The notes under the pieces were generated by a model. The model saw only the letters and a list, made by a program, of their open reading frames with translations. It ran no database searches and was not told the origin of the DNA. Position numbers and translations under genes: made by a program. A stretch of 64,000 bases of DNA from Warburgia ugandensis (lineage: Eukaryota > Streptophyta > Magnoliopsida > Canellales > Canellaceae): positions 47,630,001-47,694,000 of the forward strand of contig CP141127.1 in the NCBI GenBank assembly GCA_035236585.1, in the 5' to 3' direction. Of this stretch, positions 22,756-34,812 are shown piece after piece (within the stretch, counting starts at the first letter, position 1; each line of letters opens with the position of its first letter).

Positions 22756-25257
22756 TGTAATGACTCCATTTTTGTAACATTGAAATCCCAAGTTAGTAAT
22801 GAAAAGTTCACTTTTTGGAGATAAGGGTATTTTGGTCATTTCACTATTCACCCTGACTGGACGCAGAAATTTGGTCATGAGAGTAGTACCCTTAGGTGCA
22901 TCTCGGAAAAAAAAATCCAACAAGACCAAAATCACTCAAAACGGGGTTAAAATGTGCAAGTTATGGCCCTTCAAAGTTCAAGGGCAAAAGTGTAATTTAT
23001 ATTAAAAACGGATTTAACCTAAGAAACACAGGGACCCGTTTTGATACGGGCACCCCTCTTCTTCAACCTCCTAGAGGGTTCTAGAACGGTGGTGTGCAGG
23101 GGAGAAACCACTGCCATTCTGGAGGTTTCTCCACCGCCATTCCATGGCGATAAGAACCCCCTCTAGAACCCTCTTCGAGCTCTATAAATAGAGCTCTTGG
23201 ACGCCTCCAATAGCAGCCCAAAAGCTTGAGAAAAATCCATTGTGGAGAGGCGGACAAGAGGAGAAAACGTGGAGAAAAACCCGGCCACGAACCAGGTATG
23301 CCCAAAATCCCTCCAAACCCATCTCCCCTTTAGACTTAGGGTGGGTTTCCCCAAGTTTCTACATGAAAAACCATGCAAAACGGGCCTCCAAGGAGCCACA
23401 AAGGACCCAGGGACGGTGCCTAGAACGCACTCATTCGACAAGGTCGAACCAGGACGTCCCGAGGACGCCCCGGTCCCCACAGGACGAAACGCGTCGACCG
23501 CGTTATAGAGAAACCAGCAGGCACGTTCGCAAACAAAAAAGTCAGGCGAAAGCCTGGTGCATCTACAGACGTGCCCGCTAGGGCACGCGCTGCTGATGCG
23601 GGACGCATTAGCGTCTCGGGCTTCCACCTCGTATGGCCTTCTATGTACACTTGATATTAAAATGCCCATAACTTGGGTTCTAGGCCTCCGATTGAGGCAC
23701 CGTGAAAGGCATTGTCTCCGTATCGACGATGCGAATACACCCAGACATAAAATACCTGATGAAGGCCCTATCTAAGGTGGGCATGACCCTTAAAATATGA
23801 TAGTGGCGCAGGGCCACTAAACCTTTGTAAACCTGAAGATACTAAGGCTTAGTTAGGACCTTAGGAGACCCATAAGCATGGGAATGAACCCTTAATGCCA
23901 AAGTAGTGAGATCAACCATTCTAAAACCTATAGAAATAGGCCAAGCTAACCTTGTTCCCCTAAACTATGAGTAGGAGCGTACGAGGACAAGGGGGGCTAG
24001 CATGACCAAACAAGATAGGTGCTCTATCGCTACTAGACTTTTAAAAAGAGCCCATGATTGTTTTGAGAATGCTTGTTTTAAGTATAAATTATATGACTTG
24101 TTTAGCATGACTTAATTTTATAAATGAATTCAGCATGCATATGATAAATACATTATGCATAGACATGTTTTGCAAACAATTGCATGATTTGTGGTTATTG
24201 AGTTTTGAAAAATTGTATGTCCTTGAGGGTTACCAAAAGACGCTGGAGTACCCAAAAGACGCTGGGTAGGCAGTTGTGAGGGACCTGAAGAGGACAGGTT
24301 TTAAAAAAGAGGTTTTTACTTAATTGATTGTATATGATTTGGGCTAATAAGCTCATGGGCGCTATGCCAAGAGGTCTGGGGTGGCCTCCCAGGCTCTACC
24401 ACTATTAGGTGGAAAGGGTACCATGCCAAAAAAGGCATGTCCCTACCTCGACTGCATGTGGTATAGGAGGCTGCGACTGGTGTCACGGCACTAGGTCGAT
24501 ATGTCATATACCTCGTGGAGGCTATGACTGGGTGTCCCTAGGTACCCAGGGACCACACGGCAAGGAGGTCGTGGGCATAGTGGGCCCTATGTTTTGAGGA
24601 TTTACTTGCATTGCTTATGGCATGACATGAGGTTGGTCGACCATACCATATATCCATGAGTTGGATTCAGTTGAGCATCTTATGCATATCATTATGTTTA
24701 TGATATATATGATACTTTCGACTTGGATTATGCGATTCTTTAAGTCATCAGTATTCCAATTTGACAATGGTTTTTAATATTGATATTGAACATGAGTATT
24801 CAAACATGCACATGTTTTAAAGAGCATATGATTTTAAACATAGCATGCATTGTAAAACTAGTAGTGATGGACTCCTACTGAGTCTACTATATACTCACCC
24901 AATCCTGAACATGTTTCAGACACAAAGTAAACACTTAAGGACAGGATATACGGCAACAGACCCGTGATATAGAACGTCTAAACTAAGTGCCAGTAAGTAA
25001 ACCCCTACCTTATCTTTCAATGTTACTTGATTATAGTTACTCTCTATAACTGAGGTTATGACTAACACTTTCTTGGGAATAGTGTTGATTTAAAACTATG
25101 CCATGGATATATAATTTGAAAATGTATTTTGACACTCGGGGTTTTATGCGAAAGATTGCTTTCCAAAACTAAAAGATTTTCATTCATTTCATATTTATAA
25201 AACAAGAGATCTCGCCTTTTTATCAAACTTGCATCATCAGAAACCCAGGTCGTCACA
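22756..25257 (+). repeat. Chromovirus 3' LTR (2502 bp)
   Basis: Starts TGTAATGACTCC and ends GTCACA at the right copy of the GGTTG duplication. It keeps the GC-rich stretch near 23430-23480 that the 5' LTR has lost. TATAAATA is at 23183-23190 in the palindrome 23177-23196. The hairpin region at 24880-24896 has a damaged left arm. Frames of 100-170 codons here are non-coding artefacts of GC-rich LTR DNA. Confidence 0.92.
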
Positions 25258-25262
25258 GGTTG
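25258..25262. repeat. Target-site duplication GGTTG (right)
   Basis: Matches 15681-15685 exactly. Confidence 0.93.
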
Positions 25263-25295
25263 TGAGTGGATTGACTATAGGATCTAATACGAAAC
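25263..25295 (-). mobile_element. Old LARD internal end with decayed PBS
   Basis: GATCTAATACGAAAC (25281-25295) stands where the younger LARD has GCTCTGATACCAAC, the reverse complement of the tRNA-iMet PBS. A few changes separate them. Its position directly beside an LTR terminus supports the call. Confidence 0.6.
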
Positions 25296-26522
25296 TATGA
25301 CACCCAAGGCTGTTATAATACTTTTTCATGATTTGAGATATCCTTTACTGGAAATTCTTTTTAAAAACAAAACAACAAATATTTTTTTCTGTAAAAGCAT
25401 TTCTTAAAATCCCTTGTATCATTTCTCTAACAAAAGTGAGGACTGATTGATGAATGAATTTCTCTTTCTTACCAAAAATCCAATCAAGTATCCTCTATTT
25501 TTTGGACATATGTACATTTAACACATACAATGTGAAATACTTAATAGACACACAAATCAATTTCATTGTTGTGAAAAAAAAATACTAAAACTCATCAAAT
25601 TCTAGAACCTTTAGTCCCAACCACATAACAATATAAAATACCACTAAATAGAAATGATTCAACCACTTCAAGACAAAGATACATTCACATTGTCCAATAG
25701 ATCATAAATTAAATCTCAAGTGGTAAGGTTCACCCTTCATATATTGAAAATCCCAATATTCTACAATTTCCACTTTGTAGTTTCTTTCACATCCTCAACA
25801 TGACCTATTCATCCTTCCATACTAATTCTTCTTGTTTGAGACATTGCATAACATATTACAATGTCTCAGCAAGCTTACATTTGTGTAGGTGGAATTGGTC
25901 ACTATTTTGGCATACAATTCATGATTTGCATAATCAATGTATTTTATAATTTATCATGTCTAAACATGACTCATGATGTTTCAAAAGAAGTGCTCGTGTA
26001 GTATTTATAAGTTCTCGAATCATACATCCTTGGAATCTGTTTACATGTGTAAAAGAGAGGGTTTTGGGTCCTTGATGTCGGAGAGGAAGAAGATGAGGAG
26101 AGAGGTTTTACTAGTGAAGAGATCCAAGCAAAGGGGGCAAGCATTGAGTTTTTCCACCTTTTCTCTGATGTCCCCCATTTTTTCCTATTTTTGGTTGCTG
26201 CCCAATATGGGGGAACCAGGGGATGTATGATAGGTTGACCCCCGACATGTGGAACCCACTCCATGCATGGCAGGCCCATTCGCATTGTCAGAAATCAAAC
26301 AAGGTGGGGTTGCCATTTTCAATTTATACACCCCTCAAATTAGAAAATGTTTGGGATTTTTCTACCTCGATCTCTATTTTCTGTAGAATTAGTGTCATTG
26401 GAATCCTCTCAATGCATACATTCCAAATATTGAGGTTTTAAGGGTCAGGTAAGTGTCTTTCAGAAGGGCAATTGCACAAAATTCAAAGCTTACAATGCAA
26501 TTTAGAAATTGGGGTTGTAACA
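25296..26522 (-). mobile_element. Old LARD, right (5') LTR, shortened (1227 bp)
   Basis: The left edge TATGACACCC matches TGTGACGACCC of the younger LARD after a few transitions. The right edge is GGGGTTGTAACA at 26511-26522 (minus-strand TGTTACAACCCC). Only the last ~0.5 kb is shared with the left LTR at 13.2-13.8 kb; the GATC-rich middle is missing, so a large internal deletion is likely. Contains a perfect 9-bp-stem hairpin at 25838-25867. Confidence 0.7.
25838..25867 (-). repeat. Hairpin GAGACATTG / CAATGTCTC in old LARD LTR
   Basis: Perfect 9-bp arms at 25838-25846 and 25859-25867 with a 12-base loop. The younger LARD has GAGATATTG / CAATATCTC at the corresponding place: both arms differ at the matching position, so pairing is kept. 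Confidence 0.75.
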
Positions 26523-28009
26523 CTAAGAACCTAGATGCTTTGTAGATGTTGGAATAGGACAAGGACTTATAAGATTGCCTAATCTCCTTGGAGAATAAAA
26601 ATAACATCTAGAATGTAGTTATATATAGATGGCGCAGATCTAGCTATAAGGAAACAAGAGCTAGAGAGAGAGAGAGAATCACAACCAAATTGGGAAACTA
26701 GAGAGGAAAGATAGGAAAAGGAAGAGAAAAGGGAAGAAGATGAAGAAGAAGAAGAGAAGGAGGAAACAGGTTGTGGTTAAGCTTTCAATAAGCTTTTTAA
26801 ACCATTAGACGTAAAGTTTTTCAAAGTAATAAGCTGCAATTTTTCATTAAGTTTGATTGTTAATTTTGTTTTATGTAGAAGAGATGCAATGTTAGGGATT
26901 TTGAAGTTATTCTTCATGTGCCATGATATTTTTCTTTTTTGTGATTCTTATTAAAAAATGTCTCATAATCTTTGGTTGAGAATCATCTAGATTTTGATGA
27001 TGATTTAATATCAACAATACTTTGAAGGTGTGATTGTATGTATAGTATTGCTTCCATCATAATTCTTTGTACTTATTACATGCATCATGATATGAAATCT
27101 ATACTATTGTGTTCTACCTCACTATCTTATATGTGCATGAAATCTTTATTGTGACTATAAATGAGAAAACTTGGGAAAGTGAAGTTTTGGTTGTTGTTGT
27201 TTGTAGAGAACTTTGTTCTTGCTAATAGTATGTTTGACCTATATATCAAGATATTGTTGGTTGGTCATCAAAACAATAGATTCCTTATATGAAAATTTAA
27301 ACATCTTCTACTTGACACTAGTACACCAATTCATAATTTTAAATTTTTTTGACAATAATTGGTTGGGAAACCAATTTAGAGTCTCTTTGATACTGTGTTC
27401 CTACAATCACTTAGCCTGACTTGTATATTCAAATGCTCTTAGTTAGGGCATCAAATAATAGATCTTTATATGAAAATAGAAAAATAATTTTCATTTGACA
27501 GTGATACTCCTCTTAAAATTAAATTAAGTTTGGATAACGTTTGGTTTGTATTATGATTCTATTGATAGGTAGTATAACCTATACAAAAGTATGCTTCTAG
27601 TTTGGATACCCAATAGTGGAATTTTTCTTCCAAATTTTAATAATTCTAACAATACATGAAGAAAAGAATTTATTCAAATTCTAGTGAGCTTATTATTAGC
27701 TTAGGACTAGGAAAAAGGGTTGAAAAGTAATAAGGTCCTATAGACTATCTAACAAAGTTTTTAGAGTAAAACATTTTTTGAGTAACCAAAATCAATATGG
27801 ATGTAAATATTATTCAATCAAGAACAGCCTAAATAGAACTGAACATAACAATATGAACATTAGATCACTAGTTTATTAGCATAAAGTTTAACTATTCTTT
27901 GGTTTCCATCAGTAGAAAGTGGGTTACTTATTAGTGAAATCAATTAAGCATGAACACACAAAGTGTACTAATTGAGATATAAACTACCTTCAGACATGTT
28001 ATATGATGC

Positions 28010-28190
28010 CTAAGGGTGGGTAAGCTTTATGACTATTACTTACGTTGACCCCATGTGGGTAAGGTTTATGACTTGTTACTTATGTGGATCCTATGTGGGT
28101 GAGATACATGTGATTGCTTATATGGACCCTATGTGGGTGAGATGTATGTGATTGTTTATGTGAACCCTATGTGAGTGAGATATATGATAT
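28010..28190. repeat. Tandem repeat, 38-40 bp, about five units
   Basis: The phrase ATGTGGGT (or close variant) recurs at 28053, 28093, 28131 and 28169, with a weaker unit near 28013, inside units of the form 'tatgtgga.cctatgtgggtgagat'. Confidence 0.75.
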
Positions 28191-28245
28191 GACACTAAGG
28201 TGCTGAACTTGTTGGTGACTAAAGTTAATCATGCAAGGGCTACTA

Positions 28246-28432
28246 TGCCTTGTGGCCAATGCTAGGAGGTTTCAGATTGGCCCCTAACCTCCAAATGGCA
28301 ATACTTGCCAATGTATAGCCTTTATTTATGCTCAAGGATGCCCTGTGACCAATGCTACAAGGTTTTAGATTAGCTCCTATCCTCCAAATAATGACCCTTA
28401 CTGATGCATAGCCTTTATTTATGCTCAAGGAG
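28246..28432. repeat. Tandem duplication, 2 x 93 bp
   Basis: 28246-28338 and 28339-28432 are diverged direct repeats, both running from 'tgcc.tgtg.ccaatgcta' to 'tagcctttatttatgctcaagga'. The duplicated block matches the region that in other LTRs here carries 'ctatgcc..gtggcctcc'. Confidence 0.78.
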
Positions 28433-28601
28433 TATGTGTCATGGGTAGATTGCTTTTGGTCAGGTCCACCTCCCCATGAGAGCAATGTAGTCCATTGTAT
28501 ATGCTGATGAATGTAGAGTGGGTGATGTTTTCCACATTGCGTATCTGGCTTTTGGAGAGATACTATCACCTGAATTAAGATCCATTAGTTTTATATAAAT
28601 G

Positions 28602-28623
28602 ATATATATATATATATATATAT
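28602..28623. repeat. (AT)n microsatellite
   Basis: Uninterrupted AT dinucleotide run of about 22 bp. Confidence 0.9.
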
Positions 28624-29236
28624 GAGCTTGAATGATATATCTATTCTTATACAAATTATCATTTGCTTAAGATGGGTTATTTGATGTCTAATTAGAATTG
28701 GGCATTTGATAATTATTTTATATGCAATATTGATCATGATTTTCATGTGTATCTTGATGTTTTAAAACCTCGTATCACTCTTATCCATTAAGTATTCGTA
28801 CTCACCCCTAGAACATTGTGTAGAAAAACACTTAAAGGTGATACCAATTCAAAGGGGAAGGAAGTTGCTAAAGATTAAAAGTTTAGAAGAAAGCACAATG
28901 GAGTGCTTTATCATCTCATTGAACTTAGTTATTTAATTTGTCATTGAAATTATTGTTAATGGACATGTATTTACATATTGTTGTGGTACCTTTTTCATTG
29001 GATTTGATGGTTGGCTATGGATGTGACATTGAATCATGCATATGTGCTCTTATTATATAAATTATTTTTGATGCATGGGAAGTTTTCTTATAAGGATGCC
29101 CAGGTCTAAAAAGAAGTTGTTTAGAATCTAACAAAAATATACACTTTAAAGTGATTTTAAATAAACATTTTCTAAATAATTCTAATCTATTTTCAAAAAT
29201 TATTTGAAACTATTTCAGAAAATTGGGTTGTCATAG

Positions 29237-29460
29237 TTTGGCGTCAAAGCACGGTATACACTATCCAAGCAACAAGTAGCGTAAGACATCAGCAATAAGG
29301 CAATAAACTTTAGGTTCACTAGATAGAGTTGATAGGAAACTTACTAATATTCTTTTGACATATACAAATGGCACCGGTGTGCCTTAATAATTACCACAAT
29401 TGCAAGGCTCTATTGGAGTATAGAATCAACAAATGGAGATCAATCCAACGACAACATTTA
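29237..29460 (+). mobile_element. Decayed PBS and short leader/gag start
   Basis: TTTGGCGTCAAAGC just after the LTR end fits a mutated tRNA-iMet PBS (TTGGTATCAGAGC) or, less well by context, the TTTGGCGCC type used by Athila/Tat elements. An ATG at 29369 opens only a short frame. After about 29460 the texture changes and no gag domain follows, so the element is truncated. Confidence 0.4.
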
Positions 29461-32400
29461 ATAAACAAGAGTTAATTAAAATTCAATTGCTCTACTCTAA
29501 CCTAGCCAACAAGGAAAGAAAGTGAAAACTTTGAACTAAATAACAAATCTAAGAAAACTAAATATAAGCAAGGAAATAAACTAAAGTAAGGAAACTATCT
29601 AAGAAATTAATGCAAATAATGAACTAACTCAACTAAGAAAAGGTAAAGAATACTTTTATTAATGGAACTTTGATTAAAAAGGAAAGAAAAGACATGAATA
29701 AAGGAAAACAAAGCAAATCAAGAGGCTTTTGTTATATGAGCCCTTCATTGTGTCACCCAACAAGGCCCTTTACATGTCTTCTTCTTCTTTTCTAGGCTTG
29801 AACTCAGCCTTATGATCTTCTTATTATGTCACTCCTTAACCCAACATGCCACAAAACCAAGTTGTTTCCGAATCATGCTTTAGGACTTAGAAGAGCACTT
29901 GGCTACCATGATAAGGTGTTCTTCCTTTTTCCTTTATTCCCAAATCCCAAAAGATAAGAAAGATAGAATGTGCAGGGGCTTAAATATGGAAGACAAAGAT
30001 GAAAGGAAGAGAGGTTGTGTGTAAAATAGAAAGAAGTGTGAAAGGAGGGTAATGGGTGAGGGTTGAGTGCATGTAAGGGAAGGGTGGAAGGTTTGTAAAG
30101 GAGAGAGTAAGACAGATGGAGGTAATGTACACTAGTGTAGCTTTAAAATTACTTCTCAAGCACATGAATCAAAGTGCTATTATATGTGAGAGAGGTTGAA
30201 CCCATGAGGAATCTCACAAATTTTCAATTGATTGGATCTTATTTAAATCACTTAAGCTCAACCAAAGAGAGAGTTGATGATTAAACTAGGATTAAAACAA
30301 GAATGAAATATGCATGACATCAGAAACTACAACTAAAAGAAACTTTCTAAGATTAAAGATAGCAATGTAATAAGAAACTAACTTAACTAACACACATTCA
30401 ATTAAATGAAACTAATGTAAAACCAGCATGAATGAATTAAGGAAACATAAAGTAAGGAAAATAGCTAAAAATGAGACTTTCCTAAACAAGAATTACAAAC
30501 TTTTTAAAAAGGGAACTTTCTAAAACTCAAAAAAGAAGCTTTCTAAACTTAAAATAAGATGAAACAACTAATTAAAAATTACTAAATTGAGATTAAACAA
30601 TTAAATTAGCAAAGAATCAAAGAGTCATGTAATCTAGTAACATGCACATGATCCATGGATTGTGCACATGGTTCATAGATTGAAAAATGGAATTGATTGA
30701 TGATTTAAAAGCAAGATATCATGCAAGCTAACTAATGAACTTAATAAACAACCTAAAAAGATAAATGGGTTCCTAAGGATTCAAGCGATTAAAATGTTTA
30801 GATGTTGGAAACAAGGCATAAATATTAAGGATAAGCATATAGATGAACTAAATGAGTAATTTTTATGCAAGATAACAACCCAGATCTAAATTACTTTTAT
30901 ATAAGAAACAACCATGAACAAGAATCTTCAATGAACTTTATTGAATCATTGCCAAATTACACCAAAAACAGTGTGCATAAAACATGTATATAATTTGGAA
31001 ATTGCACAAAAAACTTAGCACCTAAACTTAATCTGAACAACAACAAAAGCACAATGCAATGCTCATAATCTAAAGTAAGGTAACATGCAAAGAAAACCTA
31101 GAATGGAATTCAAGAGAGAAGAAGGTTGAATGGATGAACTAACTATGGAAAAATATGCCTAAAACTAAGTAGAGTTAAAGGAAAAATCATAACATTCCAA
31201 GGGGACATTCAAGGATCTAACTTCCTTTTCTCTTGGCTGTCACTACCAAAGAAGCGTTAAATTGGATCTTTGATGAATAAGCAAGGAAATCTAATGAGAT
31301 GGAGGCAATAACTGAATTGAAGCAAGGAGGGAGCTATGCATATGGAATATAGTGAACAAAACAAGGAAAAACAAAGCAATGAAAAGTAAGAATAGAAATC
31401 AAACTGCTAACCTAGAATTGAAGTGCAAAAAGCAAAGAAAATACTAGAGTATCCAAAGGAAGAATAGCCCAAAAGGAGTCCAAAGTCTAATCTCCAAAAG
31501 ATCCTAAGCAAGTACAATTTTTCAAGGTTTCTAACCAACCTAAACTTAAAAGAAAAAAAAAAAGTGGAATGCCCTAGGGATTTGTAGAATTTTGGGTTTC
31601 CAATTAGATGGAGCTTATTCTTGGAAAGGAAAGGTAGATCTACGACTTCAAGGTAGAAAAGTTAGGTACAGAGATGAGATAAGAAGGTGATGTCATGGTG
31701 GCTACCATGTAATTAGAAAGGGGGGAGGTGTAACCTTCTTCGGAAGGTGGCTTGGAGCTCCTTCCTTTCTAATAATATAGTATTTTTATTTTTGGAAAGA
31801 GGGAAAAATAAAAAGGAAAATAAAAGGAAAAATATACGATTTTGATGTGCTTTGACTTGAAGCATATCTAGGGGTTTCCTAATTAGGAAACCACTTAAGA
31901 TGCCAACTAAACAAGGGGTAGGTGTCACCTTCTTAGGAAGGTAGCTCCCTCCTTAAGCCAAAAACATGGAAACCCTAGTTAGGTGGGTGGAAAGGATGAA
32001 AAATAAAAAGTGAAAAGTGGAATTTCTCTCTTGATTGGTTCAGTTATGCATGATCATCTTACCTTTTACAAATATCACTCAAAACCTTCTAATTATCCCT
32101 TAAGAATCATTTTTAAAAAAGAATAATTCCTCAAAAAGTCTCCTCCAATAACATGGCTCCAAGTGTTATGGATCCATGGGGTTTGATGGCTCATTCCTTT
32201 GTGGATTGAATGGTTAAATCCTTTGGCTTCAAAGCTTGAGTGGCTCGTCTTCTTTTGGTTTCCTTGTTAGACTAGAAAACCTGATGTGTGGCTCCAATTC
32301 TTATGCAAAGTGGTGGAATTGCATCAATTTTTGCATGGATCATTATAATCACCTTTGATTTCTTCCAATTTCCTTCTTGCTTGCCTTGAGATATTTTTTA

Positions 32401-34301
32401 GGACAAGGACTTCACCCCCTGTACCCCCAGTGATCTATCAATGTAGGTCAACCCATAAAAAACTCTGTGAAGCATAATATAGGCTATTGGATCATCTTCT
32501 AACTTCATACAAAAAGAGTAAAAACAAATCTTGAAAAATTATGATGATTCACATACTTTGGATTTGCTTCTGAACCTGTAAAATATCAAAGACTCAAATT
32601 ATTAAGTCAGAAATGCTTTTGTTATAAACTTTTGAGAAAACCCTAAGGTAATACCTATAATTTATACACTTGGACTAAGTACTTTAATACGAAATTGAAC
32701 ACTTATTACATAGCCCAACCCACATTTTGCTAGTCCAGACCAAAACATATGAAACATCATGAAAATAAAATAGTTGTCATTTTCGTAGCTACTCACAATT
32801 GCATTTAGCATATGCAACAAGCCCTTAAACCCATAGGTTATACCTAGTGGACTAGTTAAGCATCATGAGAGTTTGTAATGAATATACCCACAAAATTCCT
32901 TAAGGCTACCTTTTATTTATCTCAAATAATTATCATCTATGAGCACTCTATTGGCTTTAATAAATTAATAAATACTCCATAATTTATCTACATACCAAAG
33001 CCTTTATATTATAGTTTCATCTACGAGCACATGTGTGTATATATAGGCTACATAAGTCAGGAATTCTAAATAGTAATGGTTATTGCTTCATTGGAAAGAT
33101 ATCTTGACCTCAATTTCTCACTAGTATACACTCAGAATGAAGCTATCAGGAAAAGTGGTCAAGCAAATTTCTCTCACTATGTGCTCAGATACAACAAGAC
33201 TGATAGTTCACCAAATGAGATAAAGAATTATGATCCCTAAGAATGGATGTTATTACCAAGACCAATAGGGGCATTTCATCTTCTTCTTTTTTCCTATTTG
33301 TATCCTCATTAAGGTTATGTCCCACCTAGATCAATAGCTCTTCAGATAGGCAAAAACCTAGGCTTGGGCTAGGTTCTGAAAAGAAGGCTATAAGGATTCA
33401 AAATTTCAAATTTGCATAGAGGTCTTCTACAAATGTTGGATAACATTTTGCTTTAACTATATTGAAGTGAATATCTCTTTTGTATTTTCCTTTCTCTTTT
33501 CTCAATAACTTTTTTCTCTCTTTTTTCATGTAATACTCTTTTTAACTTTTCCTTCTATTTTTGAGGAGGATCATTTTTCTTTGTGCTTTTGATACTTTTC
33601 ACTTCTTTGACTTTCATCATTTTTCTACCATCTCTACTCATTTTTGAATGATATGTAAGGGATATTCTTACAAATATTCCTTTGGGTTTGGATAAATTGG
33701 GTTTAAGAAATGAAAGGCTTTTCCAAAAAAGCTTAAAGGTCTAACTGGTAGTATAATGTACTAGGTAGGCTTTATGTCATGGGGCTAAAACAAAGATGGC
33801 CTATATCATTTTCTAGGTTTCTTAAAACCTATTTGAGTCAATAAATATTCAGGAAAGAAAGTTATTACTTCTTTTAGTACTTAGAATTTTGAAAAAATAA
33901 ATAAAGATACTTACATCTTTTAAAGTAATGTCGGTTGAAGAAAATATTGAATTATGTATAATCCTTAGAAAGATGATAATTTCTAAAACTCACTTGGGCA
34001 TATATGTCTCCAATGATTTTCTTAGGGTCACTAAGTCATAACCATCTATTAGTCTTGAATATGCATTGTGTTTAAATGTGATCCAAGATTGAACTATTAT
34101 AAAATACTTTATGACATGAATAAAGTGCAGAATTGACCATATGAATTTCTATTAAGAAGTTAGACTAGAAAAAAGCATAAAATTCAGGCAATCCAATTCT
34201 CATCATAGTAAAGGAACATTGACCTTAAAATGTTTGAAAAAAACTCAAAAAAAAAAAAATTCTTTTTTGCAACATATGATGAAAATTAGACATCTCATAC
34301 A
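29461..34301 (-). mobile_element. Non-coding DNA, probably LTR/3' region of the Athila/Tat element
   Basis: AT-rich with no usable frame. The right edge is plausible as an LTR start (minus strand TGTATGAGATG at 34291-34301) beside a polypurine tract. The stretch 32.8-34.3 kb resembles 58.9-60.5 kb by eye (shared 'taggttataccta' / 'taggttaccccttg' region, 'ggctataaggat..ggtcttcta' region). Near 31730 and 31920 there is a diverged repeat of 'aggtgt.accttctt.ggaaggt'. The left boundary is not resolved; more than one element may be present between 29.5 and 32.4 kb. Confidence 0.45.
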
Positions 34302-34316
34302 CTAAACCCCCAATCT
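34302..34316 (-). other. Polypurine-tract-like run
   Basis: The minus strand reads AGATTGGGGGTTTAG next to TGTATGAGATG. Position between integrase end and putative 3' LTR fits a PPT of the Athila/Tat type. Confidence 0.45.
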
Positions 34317-34519
34317 AAACTAAACATTGTACACAATGTTTTCTAAGATAGGACTTATATATGATAAATAGGCAATGAAGAATAACGAGACTATAAAAAC
34401 CCTAGGGTGCCTCCTAGTAAGTACTAAGTTTAACGTCTTCAGCCAGACATGCTATACAATGATAATGATGAATGCAGCTCACATAATGTATGCAGGTATC
34501 ATGGGATATGCTAAGGTGG

Positions 34520-34808
34520 TTCTTAATAAACAAGTTCCTCAAGTAATGTTTCTTCCACCTCAAGGTTTATCAACTCTAGGAAGGGTTTCAATCTTTGTCC
34601 ATTAACTTTGGAAATCTCTCCTTCCTTTTCTATCTCAATGGCTCCATAAGGATATACAATACATATTCTGGAGGGTCCAATCCATCGATATCTAAGTTTT
34701 TCAGGAAATAGATATAGTCTAGAATTGTACAAAAGGACCTTCTATGTAGGTGTAAAGGACTTCCTTAATATCTATATATCATGATTATTCTTCATGTGGC
34801 CTTTGTAT
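34520..34808 (-). pseudogene. int: Athila/Tat integrase C-terminal fragment
   Basis: Read leftward from 34808: 'YKGHMKNNHDI', a stop, 'ILRKSFTP', a stop, then an open 69-codon stretch with '[15 protein letters not shown]', 'YPYGAIEIE' and '[10 protein letters not shown]'. These are the characteristic end of Athila/Tat integrases ('YNSRL.LFPGKL', 'VNGQRLKPY'). The frame ends at the stop near 34523, about 220 bp before the PPT-like run, as expected. The rest of the integrase appears to be at 55.65-56.5 kb. Confidence 0.82.
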
Positions 34809-34812
34809 CTTT

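Larger units (their letters stand above)
15686..25257 (+). mobile_element. Tekay/Del-type Ty3/gypsy chromovirus, complete but inactive (9572 bp)
   Basis: A full-length element with 2480-bp and 2502-bp LTRs bounded by TGTAATGACTCC and TCACA, a perfect 5-bp target duplication, a tRNA-iMet PBS, and gag, protease, RT, RNase H, integrase and a C-terminal chromodomain-like segment in chromovirus order. The long LTRs, Gag zinc-finger layout and integrase tail point to the Tekay/Del clade. The coding region spans three frames with at least nine in-frame stops, and key catalytic residues are lost, so it cannot move by itself. The two LTRs differ by many substitutions and indels, so the insertion is old. 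It lies inside the internal domain of the old LARD. Confidence 0.93.
26523..29236 (+). mobile_element. Plus-strand LTR, 5' boundary unresolved
   Basis: The right end (…GGGTTGTCATA at about 29226-29236) resembles GGGTCGTCACA ends of the other LTRs and is followed by a degenerate PBS. A TATA-like run is at 26620-26627. An A/G-rich tract with (AG)n and (GAA)n follows at 26650-26765, then tandem repeats at 28.0-28.43 kb and the hairpin plus 'ACTCACCCC' at 28791. The left edge meets the old LARD terminus at 26522, so the LARD may have inserted into this LTR, but no matching left half was found. Confidence 0.5.

Noticed and set aside
29369..29384. ATGGCACCGGTGTGCC as an Athila-type PBS (TGGCGCCGTTGCC)
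   Set aside because: Only partial match, and the LTR end lies about 130 bp upstream beside a better-placed PBS-like motif.
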